DNA of 6,667 nt from Candidatus Parcubacteria bacterium (GTDB taxonomy: Bacteria; Patescibacteriota; Patescibacteriia; Patescibacteriales; UBA12075): the NCBI GenBank assembly GCA_023142215.1, contig JAGLJW010000036.1, positions 1 to 6,667 on the forward strand. Direction: 5' to 3'. Positions within the stretch are counted from its first letter, which is position 1; each line of letters opens with the position of its first letter. The notes beneath the pieces are model-generated. The model was not told the origin of the DNA. It was given only the letters and a program-made list of their open reading frames with translations, and made no database searches. The position numbers were made by a program, and so were the translations under genes. Positions 1 through 5,749 of this stretch are shown here, one piece after another.

Positions 1-2414
1 TGCACAATACCATCACCACAATAACCTCCAAATAAACTACATCCTACCGTTGTGCATTTATATTGTTTAAAGACTGAACTATCGGCAGGATTAAGTGCTA
101 CACCTGCAAGACCATCACATTGTTCGCCATAGGCTGATTGAACAACTGAGTCACCACAATAACCTCCAGACCAATTACAATTAATACATTCATATTGATC
201 AGTACTTGATGCTCCAGTTCCAGCTAATTCACAATCTTCAGTTATGTTATTTTGTCCGGCATTTGTTTGAACCATACCATCGCCACAATAGCCTCCTGTT
301 AATGTACAAGTATTCATACAAGCACCTGTTAGTGGACACCCTGTTCCAGCTGGTGGATCGATTGTGGTACAGACATACTGTTTACTTATAGAACTATCAG
401 CTGTGCTAATTGCTATACCACTAAGTCCATCACAAGCTTCTTTTCCATTGTCACTTGGCCCACCTCTTCCTTCTACATTTGGAACATCTTTTGTGCCATC
501 TCCGCAATAACTATTTATTGATAGGTTAAAACTTACTTTTTCGCTTTTTCTATTGTATTCATCAATTGCTTCAATGATTACTAAATTATTAGCATTGGCT
601 ACACCAAAAGCACCACCTAATGTTAAAACTCCAGCTGTTACAGTTTCTATTGGAAATGCAACACCATTAACCTGATAATCTACAATTAAATTTCCATCTG
701 GGTCTGATGCTTTAATTATACATGGGGTATATAGAACATTTACTCTAACATCTGTATCACAGCCAAGTGGTTTAGTTACTACTGGTGGATTATTTACAAC
801 ATAAATGTTTAACATATTTCCATTAGAAACAACTCCAAAACTATCTGCTACATTCAATGAAAATGATCTATTTGTCATTTGACTGCTAAAATCGTTATTT
901 AAATCATTATTTGTTCCATCTGAGTTATAATAAGTATCAAAAAGTCCAGTAATATCATAATAATATTCTTTAGTTGTAGTACTGTATGTAGAAGCACCTG
1001 TTAAACTATTTATCAATGTTGGATTTGGTAATATTGTAAAGGTAAGAGGATATTGGCTAATTACATCTTCAGCTATTACTTTGTAATTAAGAGAATTAGT
1101 AGAACTAGCAATGTAATACATGTCGTCAAAAGATACATTTGGAGGTAAGTTTATTATTGTGAAATTTAATGTTCTAGTAACAATACTATTAGCTTCACCT
1201 TTATTATCATCTACTGTGATAGTAATAGTGTAAATTCCTTCTACTCCAGCTGAACTGGAATAAAACTTTTTCTGATTTAGATCTCCTGTATTCTCAAACG
1301 TAGGAGGATTGCCTCCATCCCAACTAGCCCAATTTGAAGCAGTTGTATCAATTGTCCAAGTTAGATTGTCATTATCTGGATTATCAACTTTGATGTAGCC
1401 TATGTATTCTTTGCCCGAAGAACCGTCTGCTAGATTACTGTTGATAACCATTGTTTCCTCATTTGTAGCAATAGCTGAAACAGCTACTGTAACACCAACT
1501 GCACAAGCACTACCCGCTGTAGATGAATATCCAGACTCCATTGTACCACAAACATTAAAACTTGTTCCTGCGTCATTCGTTGAATAAATATATGCCTTAC
1601 TATCTGCTGGTAATTCAAAAATTGTATTTGTTGGATTTGGATCATCAAACTCTCTCTTCTGGTCATCCCAACATGTTTGTGAATTAAATCTAGGATCAGA
1701 ACAATCTCCTAATTTATTTATTGGATCTTTGAAATTATTAATTTCTAATTCTTTCTCAAATTGTTCAGTCCAACTTGGCCAAGCAGTAACGGTTCTATTT
1801 GGCAAATATGAACCTGCTCCAAGTATTGGATAATGACCCATTTCTTCTTTATATGTATTTAAAGCAATTTCTATTTCTTTTAAATCGGCCAATCTTCTTG
1901 TGTCTCTAATAACTCGAGCTTTCGCACTAGCACAATATTCACCAAAATCACAGTCTGAATCAATAAGACATCTTTTTGATGAGCTAGCATTAGTTGAAAT
2001 AAGTACACAATCGCTATGATCTAAAATATTGTGGTTAAACTTCCAATTTTTTAGTAATCTTGACCTAATATCAACCGTAGACTGTTCAGCGTCTTGATTA
2101 TAGCTCATTAAATAAATATTGGTGTACATGCTTCCCGCTTGCACATTAGCAGCACCAACATAAACAGTCCGACCATCACGAATGGCTTGATAACCATCAA
2201 CAACCATCTTTTGAGGAGAACCTATAAATCCTTGTTCTTGATACCAACGCATTGGAGAATAATGTTCTGGATTTACTATAACTCTAACAGCTATAGTGTC
2301 TTTGTGTTGGGTTTGTGCTTTGATATTTTTATCTATAAACAGAAATGGAATAATAAAAACAGATAATATTAAAATGGAAATTAATATATTTTTTTTAAAT
2401 AGATAATTGATCAT
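1..2414 (-). CDS. Large exported Cys-rich surface protein, pseudopilin-like and Ig-like domains (partial)
   Basis: The frame starts at ATG 2414 and is open to the left edge: 804 residues are visible and the C-terminus is missing. Residues 7-28 are hydrophobic after FKK, followed by IKAQ, so this is a signal peptide or N-terminal anchor. Residues 149-161 form a small Cys motif (CLIDSDCDFGEYC). Residues about 170-292 resemble the C-terminal part of type II secretion/type IV pseudopilins (GspG): RRLADLKEIEIALNTYKEE, GHYP, WP, DPINK, then AYIYSTND and a final VCGTME. Residues about 316-422, 423-540 and 541-635 look like beta-sandwich repeats (NPDNDNLTWTID, NLPPNVSF, NNPPVV, ASDPDGN) of Ig/cadherin-like type. 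From residue 636, Cys-rich repeats begin with YCGDG. The role is probably cell-surface adhesion or structure; no enzyme motif is seen. Similar mosaics are common in CPR genomes as I recall them. The start has no Shine-Dalgarno, but the signal segment right after this ATG supports it. Confidence 0.9.
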   Translation of the reverse strand, partial: MINYLFKKNILISILILSVFIIPFLFIDKNIKAQTQHKDTIAVRVIVNPEHYSPMRWYQEQGFIGSPQKMVVDGYQAIRDGRTVYVGAANVQAGSMYTNIYLMSYNQDAEQSTVDIRSRLLKNWKFNHNILDHSDCVLISTNASSSKRCLIDSDCDFGEYCASAKARVIRDTRRLADLKEIEIALNTYKEEMGHYPILGAGSYLPNRTVTAWPSWTEQFEKELEINNFKDPINKLGDCSDPRFNSQTCWDDQKREFDDPNPTNTIFELPADSKAYIYSTNDAGTSFNVCGTMESGYSSTAGSACAVGVTVAVSAIATNEETMVINSNLADGSSGKEYIGYIKVDNPDNDNLTWTIDTTASNWASWDGGNPPTFENTGDLNQKKFYSSSAGVEGIYTITITVDDNKGEANSIVTRTLNFTIINLPPNVSFDDMYYIASSTNSLNYKVIAEDVISQYPLTFTILPNPTLINSLTGASTYSTTTKEYYYDITGLFDTYYNSDGTNNDLNNDFSSQMTNRSFSLNVADSFGVVSNGNMLNIYVVNNPPVVTKPLGCDTDVRVNVLYTPCIIKASDPDGNLIVDYQVNGVAFPIETVTAGVLTLGGAFGVANANNLVIIEAIDEYNRKSEKVSFNLSINSYCGDGTKDVPNVEGRGGPSDNGKEACDGLSGIAISTADSSISKQYVCTTIDPPAGTGCPLTGACMNTCTLTGGYCGDGMVQTNAGQNNITEDCELAGTGASSTDQYECINCNWSGGYCGDSVVQSAYGEQCDGLAGVALNPADSSVFKQYKCTTVGCSLFGGYCGDGIV
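3..509 (-). repeat. Cys-rich CGDG repeats within the surface protein
   Basis: Four repeat starts, Y-C-G-D-G/S, lie at residues 636, 709, 752 and 798 (codons ending at 509, 290, 161 and 23 on the minus strand). The visible units are 73, 43 and 46 residues, and the fourth is cut by the window edge. Each full unit has CGDG, then (D/E)xC(D/E) with a following GLAG/GLSG-like stretch, a QY-x-C turn, and a final GGYCGD that starts the next unit. This matches the pattern of DUF4215 and the myxococcal disulfide-type repeats. The unit is also visible in the DNA: caccacaataacctcca occurs exactly at 14-30 and 152-168, with a near copy at 281-297. The repeats probably form disulfide-stabilised modules outside the cell. 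Confidence 0.8.
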
Positions 2415-2452
2415 AGTGTAATTAACATCTTATTTATAATAAACTTTATTTT

Positions 2453-2482
2453 TATATAAAAATGATTTATACTATATGTAAA
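2453..2482 (-). promoter_or_regulatory. Weak candidate promoter for the surface protein gene
   Basis: Reading the minus strand, TTTACA (2482-2477, one mismatch to the -35 consensus) is followed after 18 bases by TATATA (2458-2453, 4 of 6 to the -10 consensus). It lies 39 bases upstream of the ATG at 2414, in the 88-bp gap after the 141-residue gene. Such matches arise easily in DNA this AT-rich, so this is only a candidate. Confidence 0.22.
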
Positions 2483-2502
2483 GTAATAAATAACAATAAC
2501 TG

Positions 2503-2928
2503 TTATTCTTTATTATTATTTGTTGTTGTTTCTTTAGTTGTTTCTTTAGTTGTTTCTTTAGTTAATTTTTTATACAACACCAAAGCAATCACATCAGCAA
2601 TCAGAAGTGCTATTAATCTACAAACCCTTTCAATATATCTTGATGCTTCTCCGCTTAATCCGCCTGCCCCGTGAACACCAAAAGCAAGTGAACCAATATT
2701 TATAAAAAATAAAGCAAAAACAAACATTTTTAATGCAATACTAAAATTCTCATTTACCTTTTTAGATAATTGCCATAAAGCTATCATAGCTATTATTCCA
2801 GCAATCGATCCAACGATACCAAAAGTTCTTTCATAAAAAATATGAAATGATGATTTGTCAGCCGCTAATGCTAAATTCGGTAAAAACAAGAAACTTAAAA
2901 TAAAAGGACAAAAATACTTTTTTTTCAT
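2503..2928 (-). CDS. Small exported membrane protein, unknown function, Thr-Lys-Glu repeat tail
   Basis: A 141-residue protein that I do not recognise. Residues 1-22 form a classical signal peptide (MKKK, hydrophobic core, then ALA before ADKSS). Three further hydrophobic segments follow at about 35-54 (FGIVGSIAGIIAMIALWQL), 67-86 (LKMFVFALFFINIGSLAFGV) and 104-119 (RLIALLIADVIALVLY). The tail from residue 120 is hydrophilic: KETT repeated three times, then TNNNKE. The signal peptide plus short hydrophobic helices superficially recalls VirB2/TrbC-type pilins, but there are three helices instead of two and no family motif is visible, so I make no such assignment. It lies upstream of and in the same direction as the large surface protein gene (88 bp gap) and diverges from the radical SAM operon (54 bp gap). 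ATG 2928 is supported by the signal peptide; there is no Shine-Dalgarno. Confidence 0.8.
   Translation of the reverse strand: MKKKYFCPFILSFLFLPNLALAADKSSFHIFYERTFGIVGSIAGIIAMIALWQLSKKVNENFSIALKMFVFALFFINIGSLAFGVHGAGGLSGEASRYIERVCRLIALLIADVIALVLYKKLTKETTKETTKETTTNNNKE
2525..2563 (-). repeat. 12-bp tandem repeat coding the KETT tail
   Basis: The plus-strand unit gttgtttcttta occurs in three perfect copies (2525-2536, 2537-2548, 2549-2560) plus the first three bases of a fourth (2561-2563). It is in frame and encodes the repeated Thr-Lys-Glu-Thr block near the C-terminus of the 141-residue protein. Because the unit is a multiple of three and perfectly conserved, copy number could change by slippage without breaking the frame. 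Confidence 0.9.
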
Positions 2929-2965
2929 ATATTTTTTTTATCAACAGTTAAACGAATTAATTTAT

Positions 2966-2971
2966 TTTAAT
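2966..2971 (+). promoter_or_regulatory. Possible -10 box of the radical SAM operon
   Basis: TTTAAT matches the -10 consensus at 5 of 6 positions, with a poor -35 (TCAACA, 2941-2946, 19-base spacing). The resulting transcript would be nearly leaderless at ATG 2983, in keeping with the absence of a Shine-Dalgarno. It overlaps the minus-strand -10 box by two bases, so the two promoters could compete. Weak evidence in very AT-rich DNA. Confidence 0.2.
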
Positions 2972-2978
2972 TATAGCA
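2970..2978 (-). promoter_or_regulatory. Extended -10 promoter for the 141-residue protein gene
   Basis: On the minus strand 2978-2970 reads TGCTATAAT: a perfect TATAAT with the TGn extension. Transcription would start near 2963 and give a leader of about 35 bases before the ATG at 2928. No good -35 hexamer is seen at the right distance, which extended -10 promoters can tolerate. The element sits 5 bases from the start of the divergent gene at 2983. Confidence 0.5.
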
Positions 2979-2982
2979 CATC

Positions 2983-3285
2983 ATGAAAAATATTAAAACT
3001 TATTTTTTACTAATTGTCACTATACCAATTTTAAGCTGGTATATTATTAATTTTTTCTTTATAGATTTTAAAAATTGGAAACTTTTTTTAATATCATTTT
3101 TACTTATTATAGTATTACAGATATTTTTATCATTTTTTATAAAAAACATTTATAAAAAAATTATTAAAGAATATTCAATTTTATTTACCATTATTTCAAT
3201 TTATGTCTTCAGCGCTACATTTTTTTATTTATTCATATTAATTATAATTACCACTATAAACAAAACATTATGGAAATTTTATTAA
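2983..3285 (+). CDS. Small integral membrane protein, first gene of the radical SAM operon
   Basis: A 100-residue protein that is mostly hydrophobic, with three predicted membrane segments at about 6-27, 33-53 and 65-90. Short basic stretches (KNIYKKIIKEY between the second and third segments, and a KTLWKFY tail) separate them. I recognise no family and see no catalytic or transport motif. Its stop lies 16 bases inside the next gene, which strongly suggests co-transcription and translational coupling with the precursor-like protein and the radical SAM enzyme. By position it could help insert, process or export the 99-residue partner, but nothing in its sequence shows this. G+C is only about 15% by hand count (45 of 303), even lower than the neighbours; a membrane protein rich in Ile, Phe, Leu and Lys explains part of it. 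No Shine-Dalgarno precedes the ATG. Confidence 0.7.
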   Translation: MKNIKTYFLLIVTIPILSWYIINFFFIDFKNWKLFLISFLLIIVLQIFLSFFIKNIYKKIIKEYSILFTIISIYVFSATFFYLFILIIITTINKTLWKFY

Positions 3286-3569
3286 GATTAAAAGGGTTTG
3301 TTACTAATTCTTCATCAGCTAATTACTGGTTAGAAGAAGTAAGAAATGAAGAGACAAATAGCACAACAACAAAAAAAATCTTAAATGATAATAACTTAAA
3401 ACCAACTACTGCCAAAAATACAAATATTTCAAAACAAACTAACGAAAACCAAACTATTATTAGTGAAAATAATACTCTCAAGGAAGCAAAAACTAATTTT
3501 CTTACATGGTTAATATTTTCTATTATCCTGTTGATAATTATAATTTATAAAAAAATAAAAAAACTATGA
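3270..3569 (+). CDS. Candidate radical SAM substrate: GFVTNSSSANYW motif, C-terminal membrane anchor
   Basis: A 99-residue protein in three parts. Residues 1-24 carry RLKGFVTNSSSANYWLEE, resembling the (G)FV(S/T)NSSS N-terminal motif I recall from other small hypothetical proteins. Residues 25-74 are a low-complexity linker rich in Asn, Thr, Lys and Glu. Residues 77-93 (FLTWLIFSIILLIIIIY) form one membrane helix, followed by KKIKKL. There is no signal peptide. The basic tail suggests that the C-terminus stays in the cytoplasm and the N-terminus faces outside (positive-inside rule, inferred). The gene overlaps the upstream membrane protein gene by 16 bases and the radical SAM gene by 4 (ATGA), so it is almost surely co-translated with the enzyme. 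A short conserved motif beside a radical SAM/SPASM enzyme with a PqqD-like region is the usual layout of a RiPP precursor and its maturase. That it is the substrate is inference. Confidence 0.72.
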   Translation: MEILLRLKGFVTNSSSANYWLEEVRNEETNSTTTKKILNDNNLKPTTAKNTNISKQTNENQTIISENNTLKEAKTNFLTWLIFSIILLIIIIYKKIKKL

Positions 3570-4747
3570 TTATTATTAGAAAAGAAAATTTTGGCGGGAT
3601 AGCTTTTAATACAAAAAATGCTCATGAAATTTGGATTAATAAAAAACTTTACGATGAAATCGTGAATCATATTCATGCTCCACGAAAAATTAATGAAAAA
3701 ATTGCTAATCTTTTAAAAGAATTAGATATAAAAAAAATAAATCCAAAAGATACTAAATTAATTTCATTGCCTAATCTAAATAATAGCTTTGATTTTCCTA
3801 TTTTAAATTCACCAAGCATTATTGATGTTAATATTACTAGAAATTGTAATTTAAACTGTCCACATTGCTACATGAACAGTAAAACAAATAATGATCACAT
3901 GAGCCTTGATAATTACAAAATAGCTCTTAGAGAAATTGAAAAAGCTGGTGTTTTTCAAATTGCCCTTGGTGGTGGTGAACCAACAACACACCCTGACTTT
4001 ATTAAAATTTTAAAATTAACTAAAAAAACTAGAGTTATTCCAAACTTAACCACAAACGGCAAGGATCTTTCATTAAAAAACATTATTGCTATTTCTACTT
4101 ATTGCAGTGCAGTTGCTTTTAGTGTTGAAGGAATAAATAGTGATTTTGAAAAAATCAGAAATTTTCCATTTTCCTCATTGATAGAAACTGTTAAGAAATT
4201 CAAACTGTTGAAAACTAATATTGTTTTTCAAATTGCAGTAAGTAAAAACAATATTCAAAAGATAGATAAAATTACAAATTATTTGCTTCGGTTTAAACCT
4301 TATGGAATCTTATTCTTAGCTTATAAACCAGTTGGACGGGGTGAATATTTTGATAAACCATTAAGTAAAGTTGATCAAAATATTGTTAATAAAGCTATTA
4401 TAAAAATAAAAAATAATTTAAAACATAAAACTAAAATAGGCTTTGATTGTTGTTTTGCACCAGCACTTCAAAAAACAATTAACTCAAAATCGTTAACTGG
4501 GTGTACGGCATCTAGGACAAGCATGGCTATCATGCCAGATATGACTGTAATGCCATGCAGTTTTTTAGATAAGAACAGGGAATACCCAAACTTAAAAGAT
4601 AATTCACTTATAGATATTTGGCAAAATAAATTTAATTATTTTAGAGTTAAAATAAAAAGCAGAAAAGAGCAAAATAAATGTATTAATTGCCCTCATTTAG
4701 ATATTTGCCTAGGAGGATGTCCTGAGTTGGATTTAGTGAATTGTTAA
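3566..4747 (+). CDS. Radical SAM/SPASM peptide-modifying enzyme with PqqD-like N-terminus
   Basis: A complete 393-residue enzyme. Residues 1-55 (RKENFGGIAFN, then INKKLYDEIV) resemble PqqD-like RiPP recognition domains, which bind the leader of a peptide substrate. The radical SAM core starts near residue 84: C94, C98 and C101 in NCNLNCPHCY would hold the SAM-binding 4Fe-4S cluster. GGGEPT (135-140) is the SAM amino-group motif, and TTNG and FSVEG lie farther along the barrel. The C-terminal SPASM region has C313, then MPDMTVMPC ending at C331, then C372, C375, C381, C385 and C393, with C295/C296 before it, which is enough for auxiliary clusters. The family includes PqqE, MftC and anSME. The closest role is post-translational modification of a peptide, probably the overlapping 99-residue protein (ATGA). 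The reaction, for example a crosslink or epimerisation, cannot be read from sequence. A heme-pathway relative is less likely given the PqqD-like region. The protein ends directly on C393, slightly shorter than usual after the last cluster. Confidence 0.93.
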   Translation: MIIIRKENFGGIAFNTKNAHEIWINKKLYDEIVNHIHAPRKINEKIANLLKELDIKKINPKDTKLISLPNLNNSFDFPILNSPSIIDVNITRNCNLNCPHCYMNSKTNNDHMSLDNYKIALREIEKAGVFQIALGGGEPTTHPDFIKILKLTKKTRVIPNLTTNGKDLSLKNIIAISTYCSAVAFSVEGINSDFEKIRNFPFSSLIETVKKFKLLKTNIVFQIAVSKNNIQKIDKITNYLLRFKPYGILFLAYKPVGRGEYFDKPLSKVDQNIVNKAIIKIKNNLKHKTKIGFDCCFAPALQKTINSKSLTGCTASRTSMAIMPDMTVMPCSFLDKNREYPNLKDNSLIDIWQNKFNYFRVKIKSRKEQNKCINCPHLDICLGGCPELDLVNC

Positions 4748-4767
4748 TATGGAAATATCCAACACAA

Positions 4768-5466
4768 CTAGCACTTGTTGATAATGATTTCTCCAAACGC
4801 CATTTCTTGTTCAATAAAAATTTCTTTTTGCTTTTCAAGTTCAAGCATCGCTAAAAAACTAACCACAATGTCAGTTTTATTTTTTTGATCGCCAATAGCT
4901 TTATCAAAACTTATTCGTACTTCATTAAGTATTATTTTTTTAATAAAAATAATCCTCTCCTCCAAGCTCATTTGTAATTCCAAAGTTTTTTCTTTAAATT
5001 TTTCAAGTGGTCTTAATTGTTTAACTAAATCTGAAAAAACTAAACTCATTTCTTTCGCTTTTAATTCTTTGGGTGGAAAAAAATTAACATTAAGCATTAG
5101 AGTATTTTTACTAAATTCTCTAGCTAACATCATTTTTCCATTAAGCAAAATTTCTTCCACTTTAATTGAAGCTTCCAAAAACTCTTTGTACATTTTTAAT
5201 TGATCAGTAAACTCTTGAATTTCTTCCTCTTCTGGATATAAGTACGGCAACAAGGCTCGTGATTTTATCAACAACAACCTAGACGCTACCAACAAAAAAT
5301 CCGATACATCATCTGGATGAATATTATCAGATTTTTCAATATATTCTACATAAAGATCCGCAATATAAGCCAAGCTCACCTTTGTAATATCCATCTCTTC
5401 TTTTTCAATCAATTTTAACAATAAATCCAAAGGACCTTCAAATTTTTCAACTTTTATTTCAATCAT
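4768..5466 (-). CDS. scpA: Segregation and condensation protein A (ScpA kleisin)
   Basis: ScpA is the kleisin subunit that bridges the two SMC heads and, with ScpB, forms the bacterial condensin that organises and segregates the chromosome. The N-terminal domain opens with the family hallmark FEGPLDLLLKLIEKEEMDI, followed by the helical SDFLLVASRLLLIKSRALLP. An acidic loop (YPEEEEIQEF) and a variable middle follow. The C-terminal winged helix, which contacts the SMC head cap, ends in IVVSFLAMLELEKQKEIFIEQE and FGEIII. I chose ATG 5466 (232 residues) because MIEIKVEKFEGPLD fits the usual family start. An in-frame ATG at 5484 would add MCYDNN and cannot be excluded; neither has a Shine-Dalgarno. 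Length is close to the family norm. scpB is not in the window; the gene converges on the radical SAM gene with 20 bp between the stops. Confidence 0.95.
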   Translation of the reverse strand: MIEIKVEKFEGPLDLLLKLIEKEEMDITKVSLAYIADLYVEYIEKSDNIHPDDVSDFLLVASRLLLIKSRALLPYLYPEEEEIQEFTDQLKMYKEFLEASIKVEEILLNGKMMLAREFSKNTLMLNVNFFPPKELKAKEMSLVFSDLVKQLRPLEKFKEKTLELQMSLEERIIFIKKIILNEVRISFDKAIGDQKNKTDIVVSFLAMLELEKQKEIFIEQEMAFGEIIINKC

Positions 5467-5497
5467 ATTGTTATCATAACACATTTTTACATAGTTA

Positions 5498-5539
5498 CGT
5501 AATTCTGTAAGATCCTATCGCTCTAGCTCCAGGATGACA
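5498..5539. repeat. 42-bp direct repeat, copy 1
   Basis: The sequence from cgtaattctgtaagatcc to ccaggatgaca is repeated 170 bases away at 5668-5709 with a single difference (a at 5525, g at 5695). Its reverse complement has the form tgtcatcctgga...gagcgataggatc, which resembles the widespread intergenic repeat family beginning GTCATTCTG and ending GAATC. It lies just upstream of scpA. Confidence 0.9.
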
Positions 5540-5553
5540 GGGAAAAAACTGTC

Positions 5554-5575
5554 ATTCTCCAATCAAGTTGAGAAT
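5554..5575. repeat. Short hairpin inside the repeat cluster
   Basis: ATTCTC (5554-5559) and GAGAAT (5570-5575) are a perfect 6-bp inverted repeat around a 10-base loop, preceded by gtc. It looks like a degenerate, smaller member of the same GTCATTCT family. It has no T-run on either strand, so I do not call it a terminator. Confidence 0.45.
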
Positions 5576-5607
5576 AGGTTCTAAAACAAAACGAATATTA
5601 CACCCCA

Positions 5608-5648
5608 CTGTCATTCTGGAACGGAGCGAATGCATAGTGATAGAATCC
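5608..5648. repeat. Inverted, diverged member of the intergenic repeat
   Basis: Reads ctgtcattctggaacggagc, continues cgaatgcatagtga and ends tagaatcc. It is in opposite orientation to the two 42-bp copies: tgtcattctgga (5609-5620) pairs with tccaggatgaca (5698-5709), gagcga with tcgctc (5688-5693), and gatagaatc with gatcctatc (5681-5689). It carries about 9 extra bases between the inner blocks. Together with the 5668-5709 copy it could form a long imperfect stem. Confidence 0.75.
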
Positions 5649-5667
5649 CATTGATTATGCAATGTCG

Positions 5668-5709
5668 CGTAATTCTGTAAGATCCTATCGCTCTGGCTCC
5701 AGGATGACA
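5668..5709. repeat. 42-bp direct repeat, copy 2
   Basis: 41 of 42 bases match 5498-5539 and the orientation is the same. This copy lies 41 bases downstream of the ABC-F stop (5750 on the minus strand). With the inverted copy at 5608-5648 it makes an imperfect palindrome of about 100 bases, which as RNA could fold in the transcript between the ABC-F gene and scpA. Confidence 0.9.
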
Positions 5710-5749
5710 TTTTGTAGCTAGTATAAACAGTTACATAAAAAATATAAAA

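Noticed and set aside
1402..1587. Plus- and minus-strand short open frames inside the large surface protein gene
   Set aside because: They are shadows in other frames of a continuous 804-codon reading frame that translates into recognisable domains.
2492..2510. AATAAC...GTTATT inverted repeat at the end of the 141-residue gene, possible terminator
   Set aside because: Six AU-dominated pairs with a 7-base loop and no following T-tract; expected by chance in such AT-rich DNA.
3566..3569. TGA at the end of the 99-residue gene read as glycine (code 25, Gracilibacteria/Absconditabacteria)
   Set aside because: It would add only about a dozen residues, the ATGA overlap is a normal coupling arrangement, and no long gene here has in-frame TGA despite many glycines.
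4760..4780. CAACA...TGTTG inverted repeat between the convergent radical SAM and scpA genes, possible bidirectional terminator
   Set aside because: Only a 5-bp stem with an 11-base loop and no T-run on either side; it also overlaps the scpA stop.
5498..5709. Repeats as a CRISPR array
   Set aside because: Only two direct copies, 128 bases between them containing an inverted relative, and no regular spacers or cas genes.
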